DNA of 64,000 nucleotides from Pseudomonas sp. efr-133-TYG-5 (GTDB lineage Bacteria > Pseudomonadota > Gammaproteobacteria > Pseudomonadales > Pseudomonadaceae): positions 62,001 to 126,000 of the forward strand of contig NZ_JARVSM010000004.1 of the NCBI RefSeq assembly GCF_030209175.1, read 5' to 3'. Numbering within the stretch: position 1 is the first letter of the stretch; each line of letters starts with the position of its first letter. Positions 25,919 to 36,261 of the stretch are shown piece by piece. The position numbers were made by a program, and so were the translations under genes. Under the pieces are notes generated by a model. That model did no database searches. It was not told the origin of the DNA and worked only from the letters and a program-made list of their open reading frames with translations.

Positions 25919-27433
25919 ATGAAGCGCAAGAACATTCTTTTCATCATGGCCGATCAGATGGCCGCGCCAATGTTGCCGATCTACGGCCCGTCGCCGATCA
26001 AACTGCCGAATCTTTCGCGCCTCGCCGCCCAGGGCGTGGTGTTCGACGCCGCTTACTGCAACAGTCCGCTGTGCGCGCCATCGCGTTTCACCCTGGTCAG
26101 CGGCCAGTTGCCGAGCCAGATCGGCGCCTACGACAATGCCGCCGATTTCCCCGCCGACATACCGACCTACGCGCATTACCTGCGCCGCCTCGGCTACCGC
26201 ACCGCACTATCGGGCAAGATGCATTTCTGCGGCCCGGATCAACTGCACGGCTACGAAGAACGCCTGACCAGTGACATCTATCCGGCCGACTATGGCTGGG
26301 CGGTGAACTGGGACGAGCCGGACGTGCGCCCGAGCTGGTACCACAACATGTCATCGGTGCTGCAGGCCGGGCCGTGCGTGCGCACCAACCAGCTCGACTT
26401 CGACGAAGAGGTGGTGTTCAAGGCCCAGCAATATCTGTTCGACCACATTCGTGAGGACGGCGATCAGCCGTTCTGCCTGACCGTGTCGATGACCCACCCC
26501 CACGACCCGTACACGATTCCCAAGGCGTTCTGGGATTTGTACGACGATGCGGATATCCCGCTTCCGACGACACCGGATCAACATTCACTCGACCCGCACT
26601 CGCAACGTTTGCTCAAGGTCTACGACCTGTGGGACAAGCCACTGCCTGTGGATAAAATCCGCGATGCGCGCCGCGCCTACTTCGGCGCGTGCAGCTACAT
26701 TGATGCCAACGTCGGCAAACTCCTGCAAACCCTCGAGGATACCGGGCTGATCGACGACACCATCATCGTCTTCTCCGGCGACCATGGCGACATGCTCGGC
26801 GAGCGCGGGCTCTGGTACAAGATGCACTGGTATGAAATGGCCGCGCGGGTGCCGCTGTTGATCAGTGCGCCGGGCCAGTTCGGCGCCCGCCGGGTCAGCG
26901 CTGCGGTGTCGACCGCCGACCTGCTGCCGACCTTTGTCGACCTGGCCGGCGGCAGCCTCGAACCCGGCCTGCCGCTGGATGGCCGCTCGCTGCTGCCGCA
27001 CCTGCAAGGGCAGGGCGGCCACGATGAAGTCTTTGGCGAATACATGGCCGAGGGCACCATCAGCCCGTTGATGATGATCCGCCGCGGGGCCTACAAATTT
27101 ATCTACAGCGAGAGCGACCCTTGCCTACTCTTCGATGTAGACAACGATCCACGCGAGTTGGAAGAACTCAGCCAATCACCGCAACATCGCCAGCTGTTCG
27201 CCGATTTTCTCGCCGATGCGCGGGCGAAGTGGGACATCCCGGCCATTCACCGCGATGTGCTCGCCAGCCAGCGGCGGCGCCGTTTCGTGGCGCAGGCGCT
27301 GACCCTCGGCAAGCTGAAGAGCTGGGATCACCAGCCGCTGGTGGACGCCAGTCAGCAGTACATGCGCAACCACATCGACCTCGATGACCTGGAACGCAAA
27401 GCACGTTATCCACAACCCTGCCAAAACCAATAA
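25919..27433 (+). CDS. betC: Choline-sulfatase
   Basis: The 504-residue sulfatase has the formylglycine signature CAPSR (about residue 46), where the Cys is oxidised to formylglycine by a separate enzyme, and metal-binding motifs near the start (IMADQMA) and at SGDHGDMLGE. It hydrolyses choline-O-sulfate to choline and sulfate, feeding glycine betaine synthesis and sulfur supply. No signal peptide is present, so it is cytoplasmic, and choline sulfate must be imported first. I chose the ATG at 25919 (MKRKNILFIMADQ), which is the normal start of the family; an ATG six codons upstream (25901) is possible, and neither has a good ribosome site. The choline-binding protein gene starts 16 bases downstream. 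Confidence 0.93.
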   Translation: MKRKNILFIMADQMAAPMLPIYGPSPIKLPNLSRLAAQGVVFDAAYCNSPLCAPSRFTLVSGQLPSQIGAYDNAADFPADIPTYAHYLRRLGYRTALSGKMHFCGPDQLHGYEERLTSDIYPADYGWAVNWDEPDVRPSWYHNMSSVLQAGPCVRTNQLDFDEEVVFKAQQYLFDHIREDGDQPFCLTVSMTHPHDPYTIPKAFWDLYDDADIPLPTTPDQHSLDPHSQRLLKVYDLWDKPLPVDKIRDARRAYFGACSYIDANVGKLLQTLEDTGLIDDTIIVFSGDHGDMLGERGLWYKMHWYEMAARVPLLISAPGQFGARRVSAAVSTADLLPTFVDLAGGSLEPGLPLDGRSLLPHLQGQGGHDEVFGEYMAEGTISPLMMIRRGAYKFIYSESDPCLLFDVDNDPRELEELSQSPQHRQLFADFLADARAKWDIPAIHRDVLASQRRRRFVAQALTLGKLKSWDHQPLVDASQQYMRNHIDLDDLERKARYPQPCQNQ

Positions 27434-27449
27434 TGTTAAGGGGAAGTCC

Positions 27450-28370
27450 ATGCTCAAGTTATCCACAGTAGTGACGGTTGGCCTGCTGGCCCTGGGCAGT
27501 GCCTCGGCATTTGCCGAGCAGAGCTGCGAGACGGTGAAAATGGCCGATCCGGGCTGGAGCGACATCGCTGCCACCAACGCCATCACCGGGTTCCTGCTGG
27601 ACGGCATGGGCTACAAGGCCAAGGTCGACACGCTCGCCGTGCCGATCACCTTCGGCGGCCTCAAGGACGGCCAGGTCGATGTGTTCCTCGGCAACTGGAT
27701 GCCGGCACAGCAGGGTTTCTACGACAAATTCGTCGCCAGCGGCGACGTCACGCAACTGGCGAAGAACCTCGACGGTACCGAGTTCACCCTGGCCGTGCCG
27801 GATTACGTGTGGGAGGCCGGCGTGCATGACTTTGCCGACCTGAACAAATACGCCGACAAGTTCGAGAAGAAGATCTACGGCATCGGCTCCGGTGCGCCAG
27901 CCAACATCTCACTGCAAGAGATCATCAAGAAAAACGACTTCAACCTCGGCCAGTGGAAACTGATCGAATCCAGCGAACAGGCGATGCTCGCCGAAGTCTC
28001 GCGGGCAGTGAAGAAACAGAAATTCGTCACCTTCCTCGGCTGGACCCCACACCCGATGAACGTGCAGTTGAAGATGCATTACCTCAAGGGCGGCGAGAAA
28101 TACTTCGGCGACACCGGCAGCGTCTACACCCTGACGCGCAAGGGCTACGCCGAGGCCTGCCCGAACGTCGGCAAGTTGCTGACCAACCTGGCGTTCACCC
28201 AGGAGATGGAGAACAGCATCATGGCCGAGGTGGTCAACAAGAAGCTCAGCAATGCCGATGCGGCGAAGGCGTGGATCAAGGCCAATCCGGCGGTGCTGGA
28301 CAAGTGGCTCGATGGCGTGAAGACCGTGGATGGAAAGGACGCGTTGCCGGCCGTCAAAGCGAAGCTCTGA
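27450..28370 (+). CDS. choX: Choline ABC transporter substrate-binding protein (ChoX-like)
   Basis: The 306-residue periplasmic binding protein of the OpuAC/ProX type has a signal peptide with cleavage expected after ASAFA. Motifs include ADPGWSDIAATNAI, FGGLKDGQVDVFLGNWMPAQ and FLGWTPHPMN; the aromatic residues match the cage that binds the quaternary ammonium group in ChoX. A good ribosome site AAGGGGAAG precedes the ATG. It forms an operon with betC. No permease or ATPase gene lies next to it, so it must share a transporter core encoded elsewhere, as orphan choline and betaine binding proteins do with CbcWV in Pseudomonas (established for P. aeruginosa). Choline sulfate itself could be a ligand. 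Confidence 0.88.
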   Translation: MLKLSTVVTVGLLALGSASAFAEQSCETVKMADPGWSDIAATNAITGFLLDGMGYKAKVDTLAVPITFGGLKDGQVDVFLGNWMPAQQGFYDKFVASGDVTQLAKNLDGTEFTLAVPDYVWEAGVHDFADLNKYADKFEKKIYGIGSGAPANISLQEIIKKNDFNLGQWKLIESSEQAMLAEVSRAVKKQKFVTFLGWTPHPMNVQLKMHYLKGGEKYFGDTGSVYTLTRKGYAEACPNVGKLLTNLAFTQEMENSIMAEVVNKKLSNADAAKAWIKANPAVLDKWLDGVKTVDGKDALPAVKAKL

Positions 28371-28398
28371 TCGCGGGGTGCTGAAGGCCTGAGTTCGC

Positions 28399-28558
28399 TC
28401 CCTCACCCCATTCCTCTCTTCGCCAAGGGGGGTGAGGGGAAAGGGAGCCGAACGTCGTTGACTTCAGAACCCGAGTTCGACGCAAGACTTGCAGGTCGAT
28501 GAATGTCGAACCAACACCTCGGTCAGTCCCCCTCTCAATCATCGAGCGGGGTGAGGGA
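28399..28558. repeat. MITE-like 160-bp repeat with perfect terminal inverted repeats
   Basis: TCCCTCACCCC (28399-28409) and GGGGTGAGGGA (28548-28558) are perfect 11-bp inverted ends. A second GGGGTGAGGGG at 28429-28439 lets the left end fold on itself; the right end folds through CCCCCTC and GAGCGGGG. No gene is inside. I recall similar sequences scattered in P. fluorescens genomes. No target-site duplication is clear. Confidence 0.6.
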
Positions 28559-28634
28559 ACGGATTCAACTGACACCCAGCAACATCCGAAACCAGCCTGT
28601 TACCCTTGCACCAACCCACAAACCGAGAGGATCC

Positions 28635-30203
28635 ATGGCCCTCCCCAGTCGCCGCTCACTGTTCCCCTTCCTCACCTGGCTGCCGCGACAAACCCGCGCC
28701 AGCGTCGGACGGGATCTGATCGTCGGCCTCAGCGGGGCGATTCTCGCCTTACCCCAGTCGATTGCCTACGCGCTGATCGCCGGGCTGCCGCCCGAGTACG
28801 GCCTCTACGCCGCGATCATGCCGGTGCTGATCGCCTGCCTGTGGGGTTCATCCTGGCATTTGATCTGCGGGCCGACGGCGGCGATTTCGATTGTCCTCTA
28901 CGCCAGCGTCAGCCCTTTGGCCGTGCCTGCTTCCCAGGACTACATCACCCTGATCCTGCTGCTGACCTTCCTCGCCGGAATATTCCAGTGGCTGCTCGGC
29001 CTGCTGCGCTTTGGCGCGCTGGTCAATTTCGTCTCGCATTCGGTGGTGCTCGGCTTCACCCTCGGCGCCGCGGTGGTGATCGCCATCGGCCAGTTGCCGA
29101 ATCTGCTCGGCCTCGATCTGCCCGCGAAAGCCACGGCACTGGCCAGCCTGATTGACGTGCTGCAGCACCTCAGGGCGGTGGATAAAGCGTCACTGCTGCT
29201 CGGCGTCGCGACGCTGGCGGTCGGCTTCGGGCTGAAACAACTGCTGCCGCGCTGGCCGACCCTGTTGATCACCCTGATGCTGGCCAGCCTGCTGGTCTGG
29301 GCGTGGCCGTCGATGTTCGGCCATGTGCATCTGGTCAGTGCTTTCGTCGGGCGTTTGCCGCCGTTCAGTGCGCTGCCGCTGGATCTGGATCTGATCCTGC
29401 GCCTGCTGCCCAGCGCTGTGGCGGTGGGCATGCTCGGGCTGGTCACCAGCCTGTCGATTGCCCGCTCGATCGCCGCACGTTCGCAGCAGTTGCTCGATGC
29501 CAATCAGGAAGTCCGCGCCCAGGGGCTATCGAACATTGTCGGCGCGTTCTTCTCCGGCTCGCTGTCCGCCGGGTCGTTTACCCGTTCCGGGCTGAGCTAC
29601 GAGGCGGGGGCCTGCTCGCCGCTGGCCGGGGTGTTCTCGGCGCTGTGGGTGGCGTTGTTCGCGATGTTCGCTGCCGGGTTGATCGCACACATTCCGATTC
29701 CGGCGATGGCCGGGAGCATCCTGCTGATCGCCTGGGGCCTGGTCGATCATCGCGGCATCCGCGCCTTGTGGCGCGTCAGCCGCGCCGAATTCGTGGTGAT
29801 GGCCCTGACCTGCCTCGCCACGCTGCTGCTGGAATTGCAGACGGCGATTTATGCCGGGGTACTGGCCTCGCTGTTCTTCTACCTCAAGCGTACCTCGCAA
29901 CCACGGGTGCAGCATTGGCGCGACGGTGAGGACGATGTGCTGCGGGTCGGCGGGTCGATCTTCTTCGGCGCCAGCCACTACCTGCAAGTGCGCCTGCAAC
30001 GCCTGCACGGTGCGCGCGTGGTGATCGAGGCGCAGCAGATCAACTTCATCGACTATTCCGGGGTGGAAATGCTCCACCAGGAAGCGCGGCGCCTGCTGCG
30101 CCAGGATCGCAGCCTGACCCTGCGCCAGGCACGACCGCAGGTGGTGGAGGAGCTGCGCAAGCTCGAAGGGCCGGAGAAATGTCCGATCCGGTTTGAGGAG
30201 TGA
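28635..30203 (+). CDS. SulP-family anion transporter with STAS domain
   Basis: The 522-residue protein has ten or more membrane helices with SulP patterns (VGLSGAILALPQSIAYALIAG, GPTAAISIVL, LVTSLSIARSIAARS) and a short C-terminal STAS domain (about 430-515, with the core VVIEAQQINFIDYSGVEML). SulP proteins carry sulfate, bicarbonate or dicarboxylates; DauA (YchM) of E. coli carries C4 acids. Beside choline sulfatase, sulfate is the plausible substrate, by inference. I chose the ATG at 28635, which follows GAGAGG. Frames further upstream (28503) start inside the MITE-like repeat and add a tail not expected in the family. Confidence 0.87.
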   Translation: MALPSRRSLFPFLTWLPRQTRASVGRDLIVGLSGAILALPQSIAYALIAGLPPEYGLYAAIMPVLIACLWGSSWHLICGPTAAISIVLYASVSPLAVPASQDYITLILLLTFLAGIFQWLLGLLRFGALVNFVSHSVVLGFTLGAAVVIAIGQLPNLLGLDLPAKATALASLIDVLQHLRAVDKASLLLGVATLAVGFGLKQLLPRWPTLLITLMLASLLVWAWPSMFGHVHLVSAFVGRLPPFSALPLDLDLILRLLPSAVAVGMLGLVTSLSIARSIAARSQQLLDANQEVRAQGLSNIVGAFFSGSLSAGSFTRSGLSYEAGACSPLAGVFSALWVALFAMFAAGLIAHIPIPAMAGSILLIAWGLVDHRGIRALWRVSRAEFVVMALTCLATLLLELQTAIYAGVLASLFFYLKRTSQPRVQHWRDGEDDVLRVGGSIFFGASHYLQVRLQRLHGARVVIEAQQINFIDYSGVEMLHQEARRLLRQDRSLTLRQARPQVVEELRKLEGPEKCPIRFEE

Positions 30204-30224
30204 TCCGACATTCGTGGCGACTTC

Positions 30225-30291
30225 CATCGCTGGCAAGCCAGCTCCCACAGGGATCTGGGTGATCCTTGTGGGAGCGGGCTTGCCAGCGATG
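30225..30291. repeat. REP pair (inverted)
   Basis: CATCGCTGGCAAGCCAGCTC on the left and GGAGCGGGCTTGCCAGCGAT on the right, close together, between the convergent SulP and aroE genes. The right arm ends four bases before the aroE stop. Confidence 0.85.
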
Positions 30292-30294
30292 CTG

Positions 30295-31116
30295 TTAAAG
30301 GGCCAACTGGCGACGTAGCTCGGCGAGCACCGGCGCGGTATCCGGGCGCACGCCGCGCCACAGGTAAAACGCTTCCGCGGCCTGCTCGGCCAGCATCCCC
30401 AGGCCATCCATCGACACGGCCGCCCCGTGTTCACTGGCCCAGCGGCAGAATGCGGTCGGTTCCTTGCCGTACATCATGTCGTAGCACAGCGTCTGGCCCG
30501 GCTCGATCAGACTCGGCGCAATGGGCGGCACCTCGCCGGTGAGGCTGGCGGAGGTGGCGTTGATGATCACGTCCACCGGCTCCTGCAACCAGTCGAAACC
30601 GCTGGCCGACACCGGCCCCAGGTCGCAGAACAGCTCGGCCAGCAGCTCGGCCTTGTCCACCGTGCGATTGGCAATGATCACCGACGCCGGTTTCTCCGCG
30701 AGCAACGGCTCCAGGGCACCGCGCACCGCGCCACCGGCGCCGAGCAACAGGATGCGTTTGCCGGTGAGGCTGAACCCGGCATTCACCGTCAGGTCACGCA
30801 CCAGCCCGGCGCCGTCGGTGTTGTCGCCGAGCAGCGTGCCGTCGGCCAGTTTGCTCAAGGTGTTCACCGCACCGGCGCGTTGCGCCCGGGCGGTCAGGCT
30901 GTCGGCCAGGCGATAGGCGTCTTCCTTGAACGGCACGGTGACATTGGCACCGCGTCCTTCCTGGAAAAACGCCGTGGCGCAATCACTGAAGCCGTCGAGC
31001 GGCGCCAGCAACGTGCTGTAGTCCAGACTCTGCGCGGTCTGCGCAGCGAACAGCGTGTGAATCAGCGGCGACTTGCTGTGGCCGATCGGGTTGCCGAAAA
31101 CGACGTAACGGTCCAT
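30295..31116 (-). CDS. aroE: Shikimate dehydrogenase (NADP+) AroE
   Basis: The 273-residue enzyme reduces 3-dehydroshikimate to shikimate with NADPH in aromatic amino acid synthesis. Visible signatures are [13 protein letters not shown] (substrate binding), the catalytic Lys in [11 protein letters not shown], the Asp in GDNTDGAG, and the nucleotide loop [10 protein letters not shown] with the NADP-selecting NRT. The ATG at 31116 lies five bases after GAGGAG; a GTG just before it would be too close. It follows hemF with 13 bases between, as in other pseudomonads, so the two are one operon. Confidence 0.96.
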   Translation of the reverse strand: MDRYVVFGNPIGHSKSPLIHTLFAAQTAQSLDYSTLLAPLDGFSDCATAFFQEGRGANVTVPFKEDAYRLADSLTARAQRAGAVNTLSKLADGTLLGDNTDGAGLVRDLTVNAGFSLTGKRILLLGAGGAVRGALEPLLAEKPASVIIANRTVDKAELLAELFCDLGPVSASGFDWLQEPVDVIINATSASLTGEVPPIAPSLIEPGQTLCYDMMYGKEPTAFCRWASEHGAAVSMDGLGMLAEQAAEAFYLWRGVRPDTAPVLAELRRQLAL

Positions 31117-31129
31117 CACAACTCCTCGT

Positions 31130-32083
<954 letters not shown>

Positions 32084-32158
32084 CTACGCGGCGCCCCGTG
32101 GGCCGGGGGGCAACGCAAATGGGCGCGTAGCATAACACCGCACGCCGGCGCGCCGCAG

Positions 32159-32172
32159 TTGACGAAGATCAA
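32159..32172. promoter_or_regulatory. Anr/Dnr (FNR-type) box between hemF and qor
   Basis: TTGACGAAGATCAA matches TTGAT-N4-ATCAA with one mismatch. Its centre lies about 120 bases before hemF and about 70 before qor. Confidence 0.6.
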
Positions 32173-32237
32173 GCATGGGAGTTCGATAGGGGGCTTCGTA
32201 CTACACCCTCGTAGTCAAAGACCCAAGGAGTAGGCAG

Positions 32238-33215
32238 ATGGCAAAGCGTATCCAGTTCCGCGCCCATGGCGGACCCGAAGTGCTCGAGTACGTTGACTAC
32301 CAACCCGCAGAACCGGGCCCGCAACAGGTCCGCGTGAGCAACAAGGCCATCGGCCTGAACTTCATCGACACCTACTACCGCAGCGGTCTCTACGCACCGC
32401 CGGCCCTGCCCTCGGGCCTCGGCGCGGAAGGCGCGGGCGTCGTCGAAGCGGTGGGCAGCGAAGTGACGCGGTTCAAGGTCGGCGATCGCGTTGCCTACGG
32501 CAGCGGCCCGCTGGGCGCCTACAGCGACGTGCACGTATTGCCCGAGGCCAACCTGGTGCACCTGCCGCCAGGCATCAGTTTCGAAACCGCTGCCGGCGTC
32601 ATGCTCAAGGGCCTGACCGTGCAATACCTGCTGCGTCAGACCTATGAACTCAAGGGTGGCGAAACCATTCTGTTCCACGCCGCCGCCGGCGGTGTCGGTT
32701 CACTCGCCTGCCAATGGGCCAAGGCCCTGGGCGTGAAGCTGATCGGTACCGTCAGCTCCAAGGAAAAAGCCGAACTGGCCAAGGCCAACGGCGCCTGGGC
32801 GACCATCGACTACAGCCACGAAAACGTCGCGCAACGGGTGCTGGAATTGACCGACGGGAAAAAAGTCCCGGTGGTCTATGACGGCGTCGGCAAGGACACC
32901 TGGCTGACCTCCCTCGACAGCACGGCGCCGCGCGGCCTGGTGGTGAGCTTCGGCAACGCCTCGGGTGCGGTGGACGGGGTCAACCTGGGGATTCTTGCGG
33001 CCAAGGGCTCGCTGTACGTGACCCGGCCGACGCTGGCGACCTACGCCAACAACGCCGAGAACCTGCAACGCATGGCCGACGAGCTGTTTGCCATGATCGA
33101 AAGCGGCAAGCTCAAGGTCGATATCAGCCAGCGCTATGCCCTGGCGGAGGCAGCCAAGGCACAGACTGAGCTGTCGGCACGCCGCACCACCGGCTCGACC
33201 ATTCTGTTGCCTTGA
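32238..33215 (+). CDS. qor: NADPH:quinone reductase, zinc-independent MDR family
   Basis: The 325-residue protein matches Qor over its full length. It has an N-terminal GroES-like domain (AIGLNFIDTYYRSGLY, GLGAEGAGVVEAVG) and a nucleotide domain with FHAAAGGVGSLACQWAKALG, plus LIGTVSSKEKAELAK for NADPH. The zinc-binding cysteines of alcohol dehydrogenases are absent, as expected. It reduces quinones with NADPH. The ATG at 32238 follows CAAGGAGTAGGCAG. The gene is divergent from hemF and convergent with tsaC. Confidence 0.93.
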   Translation: MAKRIQFRAHGGPEVLEYVDYQPAEPGPQQVRVSNKAIGLNFIDTYYRSGLYAPPALPSGLGAEGAGVVEAVGSEVTRFKVGDRVAYGSGPLGAYSDVHVLPEANLVHLPPGISFETAAGVMLKGLTVQYLLRQTYELKGGETILFHAAAGGVGSLACQWAKALGVKLIGTVSSKEKAELAKANGAWATIDYSHENVAQRVLELTDGKKVPVVYDGVGKDTWLTSLDSTAPRGLVVSFGNASGAVDGVNLGILAAKGSLYVTRPTLATYANNAENLQRMADELFAMIESGKLKVDISQRYALAEAAKAQTELSARRTTGSTILLP

Positions 33216-33221
33216 GACGCG

Positions 33222-33273
33222 ATCGCCGGCAGTCCGGCGCCTGCAGGTTTGCAGGTACCGGTCTGCCGGCGAT
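33222..33273. terminator. Long hairpin between convergent qor and tsaC
   Basis: ATCGCCGGCAG (33222-33232) pairs with CTGCCGGCGAT (33263-33273). Inside, CCTGCAGG and TTGCAGG can pair further. No T-tract is present, so a role as terminator is only probable; it may be a decayed repeat. Confidence 0.45.
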
Positions 33274-33288
33274 TGGCACAGCGCGATG

Positions 33289-33846
33289 TCAGGCCGGGCG
33301 CACCACGTTGCCAGTGGCCAGGTCACGAATCAGGCTGGGGTTCTTGCGCCCGCCGAGCATGCCGCCCAGCACCAGGTCGACCTGCCCGCGGAAATACTGC
33401 TCGACCCGCAGGCGCGAACGCGCGGCCGGCCGCCCCTGAGGGTTGGCCGAAGTCGAGATCAACGGCCCGACCAGCGAGCACAGGTCGCGCACCTGCGGAT
33501 GATCGCTGACCCGCAACGCCACGGTGTCATGCACCCCGGTGACCCACTCCGGCAGCAGGTTCTGGTGCGGCACCAGCCAGGTGTTCGGCCCCGGCCAGGT
33601 GCTGGCCATGCGGTCGAGCCAGTCCTGCGGGAAGTCCTCGAACAGAAAATCGAACTGACGGATGTTGTCGGCGACCAGAATCAGCCCTTTATCCACCGAA
33701 CGGTTCTTGATCGCCAGCAGCCGATCGACCGCTTCTTCGTTCCACGGATCGCACCCCAGCCCCCAGACGGCTTCGGTTGGATAGGCAATGACCGCCCCGG
33801 CGCGAATTTCTCGTGCGGCTTGTTGCACACGCCAACTGTTGACCAT
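33289..33846 (-). CDS. tsaC: L-threonylcarbamoyladenylate synthase TsaC (YrdC/RimN type)
   Basis: The 185-residue single-domain YrdC protein makes threonylcarbamoyl-AMP from threonine, bicarbonate and ATP, the first step of the t6A37 tRNA modification. Seen are [14 protein letters not shown], the basic [12 protein letters not shown] and [12 protein letters not shown] motifs. The short form without a C-terminal SUA5 domain matches TsaC of gamma-proteobacteria. It follows dprA after 54 bases on the same strand, the usual arrangement near def and fmt. Confidence 0.95.
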   Translation of the reverse strand: MVNSWRVQQAAREIRAGAVIAYPTEAVWGLGCDPWNEEAVDRLLAIKNRSVDKGLILVADNIRQFDFLFEDFPQDWLDRMASTWPGPNTWLVPHQNLLPEWVTGVHDTVALRVSDHPQVRDLCSLVGPLISTSANPQGRPAARSRLRVEQYFRGQVDLVLGGMLGGRKNPSLIRDLATGNVVRPA

Positions 33847-33900
33847 GAAAAAATCTCCGCAAACAGGTTTCGCGCAGTTTACCGATCTTCCTTGTAAAAC

Positions 33901-35001
33901 CTAGCTCGTCCTCGCCAGCCAGCGACCGTTTTCGCACACCGCGCGACCGTCCATTTCCAGTTCGGTGAGTGCCGCCAGCACTTTCGGCAGCGCCCAGCCG
34001 CTGCTGTCGGCCAGCGCTTCGCTGGTGTGCGGGGCGGCGTGCAGCAGACGCAGCAAGGGATGGTCGCCACTCGGCGCGGCTGTGGATAACGGCACATGCT
34101 GCCAGCCACGCAGCGTTTCGAGGATGTGCTCGATGGTTTCCACCAGCACTGCGCCATCGCGGATCAACCGATGGCAGCCGCGCGCCCCGGGGTGATGGAT
34201 CGAGCCCGGAATCGCATAGACCTCGCGACCCTGCTCCGCCGCCAGCCGCGCGGTGATCAGCGAACCGCTGGCGACACTCGCCTCGACCACCAGCACGCCG
34301 AGCGACAAACCGCTGATGATGCGGTTGCGCCGGGGGAAGTTGCTCGCCACCGGCCCGGCGTCCAGGGGAAACTCCGAAACCACCGCGCTGCCACTGGCAA
34401 TCATCGCGTCCGCCAGCCGTTGGTTGCGCTGTGGATAAAAATTTTCCAGGCCGGTGCCGAGCACGCCCACGGTCAGCCCGCCGACGTCCAGTGCCGCTCG
34501 ATGCGCGGCGGCGTCGATGCCCAGGGCGAGGCCACTGGTGATGACAAAACCGGCCCCGGCCAAGCGGCGGGAGAAAGCGCCGGCGGTGTCCATTCCCGGC
34601 CGCGAGGCCCGTCGGCTGCCCACCATCGCCAGCTGCGGCTGCTCCAGGATCAGCGGATCCCCGGCGACGAACAGCAACGGCGGCGGATCAGCGATCTGCG
34701 CCAGCAGCGCCGGGTAATCCGCCTGGTCCCACATCAGCAAATGCTGTCCCGGCCGCTCTAGCCAGCGCAATGCGTGGCTGGCGCCGTCGCGCACCTGAGG
34801 GCAGCGCCGGGCCTCGGCACAGGCTGCCGGCAGACCCAGGGCGCGCCAGGCACTGGCCGGCGCGCTGATCGCCTTGGACGCCGAGCCGAAGGCATCGAGC
34901 AATTTGGCAAAACGCTTGGAGCCGATTTCCGGCAAGCGGTGCAGGCGCAGACGCGCTTCCAGTTCCGCAGGGGAAACCGGCGTACAGACGGACAGCATCA
35001 T
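33901..35001 (-). CDS. dprA: DNA-processing protein DprA
   Basis: The 366-residue protein has a helical N-terminal region, the Rossmann-like DNA-binding domain (about 80-290) with VGSRRASRPG and GLALGIDAAAHRAAL, and a C-terminal winged-helix domain (about 305-366). DprA loads RecA on single-stranded DNA taken up by transformation. An ATG pair opens the gene at 35001 and 34998 after AAGGATG. Two exact DnaA boxes lie inside the gene (34081-34089 and 34430-34438), and one lies just upstream (35047-35055). Nothing in the sequence suggests it is inactive. Confidence 0.95.
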   Translation of the reverse strand: MMLSVCTPVSPAELEARLRLHRLPEIGSKRFAKLLDAFGSASKAISAPASAWRALGLPAACAEARRCPQVRDGASHALRWLERPGQHLLMWDQADYPALLAQIADPPPLLFVAGDPLILEQPQLAMVGSRRASRPGMDTAGAFSRRLAGAGFVITSGLALGIDAAAHRAALDVGGLTVGVLGTGLENFYPQRNQRLADAMIASGSAVVSEFPLDAGPVASNFPRRNRIISGLSLGVLVVEASVASGSLITARLAAEQGREVYAIPGSIHHPGARGCHRLIRDGAVLVETIEHILETLRGWQHVPLSTAAPSGDHPLLRLLHAAPHTSEALADSSGWALPKVLAALTELEMDGRAVCENGRWLARTS

Positions 35002-35080
35002 GGATCATCCTTGATCGTTATAAGCCCCGAACCGTTCGGAACAAGCTGTGGATAACTCTGTTGGTAACTTGTGAAGCCTG

Positions 35081-36106
35081 CTAAGGATTTCGCACCTTGT
35101 CGAGCACCGCCAGCGAGCGCGATGCGTTCAGCACCAGGCCGTAACTGAGCTTGTCGTAGGTGCGGAACACCATCAGCAGCCCGGCGCGTTCATCGGGGAT
35201 TTTCAGCGGTTGGCCGGTCACCCGGTCACGCACGGTTTCCCCGGTTTTCATCACCACCAGCACGTTGCCTTCGGCGAGTCCGTCGCGCTTGCCCTTGTTC
35301 AGGGTCACCACGTCCATGGCGCCGATCTGGGTGACGCCGCGCGGCACATCGATGATCAGGCCATTGATGTCAGTGGCGGGTGCGCTGGGCATGAAGGTCG
35401 AATTGATCGAACGCTCTTCGCCGCTGAACAGGCGATCGCCCAGCCGCACTTCCTGGGTGGTGCGTTGCAGGGCGAGGGTGGCGACATCGCCTTCGGTGGC
35501 AACGATCTCGCCGCCGCCAATGTCATCGGCGTTGATCCCGAGGAACTCCTTGCTCTGCGGATCGGTGTAGACCTTGCCCTGACGGAAGATGCCGTACACC
35601 GGCTGCTCGGGGTCGAAATGGCCGCGGGCGAAGATCCGGTCGCCGGTGCCGCTGAGCACCCGTTCGGCGTCGCCGGCGACGATGTACGGCGCCTTGTCGA
35701 AGTCCTCGACCTTGTCGACGATGCGGTTGCTCAGCAGAAAGCTGTTGATCGATTTCAGCGGAATGCTCGGGATCGCCTCGGCCACCGGGCTGCTGCGAAT
35801 GCGCGGCGACAGCTTGATGGTGCCGCGCGACGCCCCGCGATTGAGGGTCAGGCGCGGCTCGCCATTGACGTAGCTGAGCGTCAGCGTGTCGCCCGGGTAG
35901 ATCAGGTTGGGGTTTTCGATCTGCGGATTGGCCCGCCACAACTGCGGCCACTGCCAGGGTTCGCGCAGGTATTTGCCGGAAATGTCCCAGAGGGTATCCC
36001 CCGCAACCACCGTGTATTGCTGTGGAAAACCTTCCTTGAGTTGCACTTGCCCGTGCGCCACGCCGACCGACGCCAGGAGCAGCAGGGCGAGTAGTGATTT
36101 CCTCAT
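35081..36106 (-). CDS. tsaP: LysM-domain protein TsaP, type IV pilus secretin-associated
   Basis: The 341-residue exported protein has a signal peptide (residues 1-19, ending VAHG), a LysM domain (about 30-78, [18 protein letters not shown] to [11 protein letters not shown]) that binds peptidoglycan, and a long C-terminal region (about 100-341) with flagellar-assembly-like strands. In P. aeruginosa and Neisseria, TsaP surrounds the PilQ secretin and ties it to the cell wall. The gene position (divergent from def, upstream of dprA) is the one occupied by tsaP in P. aeruginosa. No other pilus genes are nearby. Confidence 0.88.
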   Translation of the reverse strand: MRKSLLALLLLASVGVAHGQVQLKEGFPQQYTVVAGDTLWDISGKYLREPWQWPQLWRANPQIENPNLIYPGDTLTLSYVNGEPRLTLNRGASRGTIKLSPRIRSSPVAEAIPSIPLKSINSFLLSNRIVDKVEDFDKAPYIVAGDAERVLSGTGDRIFARGHFDPEQPVYGIFRQGKVYTDPQSKEFLGINADDIGGGEIVATEGDVATLALQRTTQEVRLGDRLFSGEERSINSTFMPSAPATDINGLIIDVPRGVTQIGAMDVVTLNKGKRDGLAEGNVLVVMKTGETVRDRVTGQPLKIPDERAGLLMVFRTYDKLSYGLVLNASRSLAVLDKVRNP

Positions 36107-36261
36107 GCGGTGAATCCCTTTATTATGTGCGTTCGCGTGAAACGCCAGAGCCCCCGTGGCTCGCCTCTGGAAAAGAGACTACGTTTCACAACGGTAGCCT
36201 GCATCTTCGGACCCGCCAGGCCATCGCCCGACTTTACTTCACACGTGCAGCAATCAAGCTT

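Noticed and set aside
28503..28634. Upstream start of the SulP gene at 28503
   Set aside because: It lies in the MITE-like repeat and adds 44 residues not expected in the family; the ATG at 28635 has a ribosome site.
33263..33290. Sigma-54-like TGGCAC near 33274
   Set aside because: No GC at the -12 position, and it lies between convergent genes.
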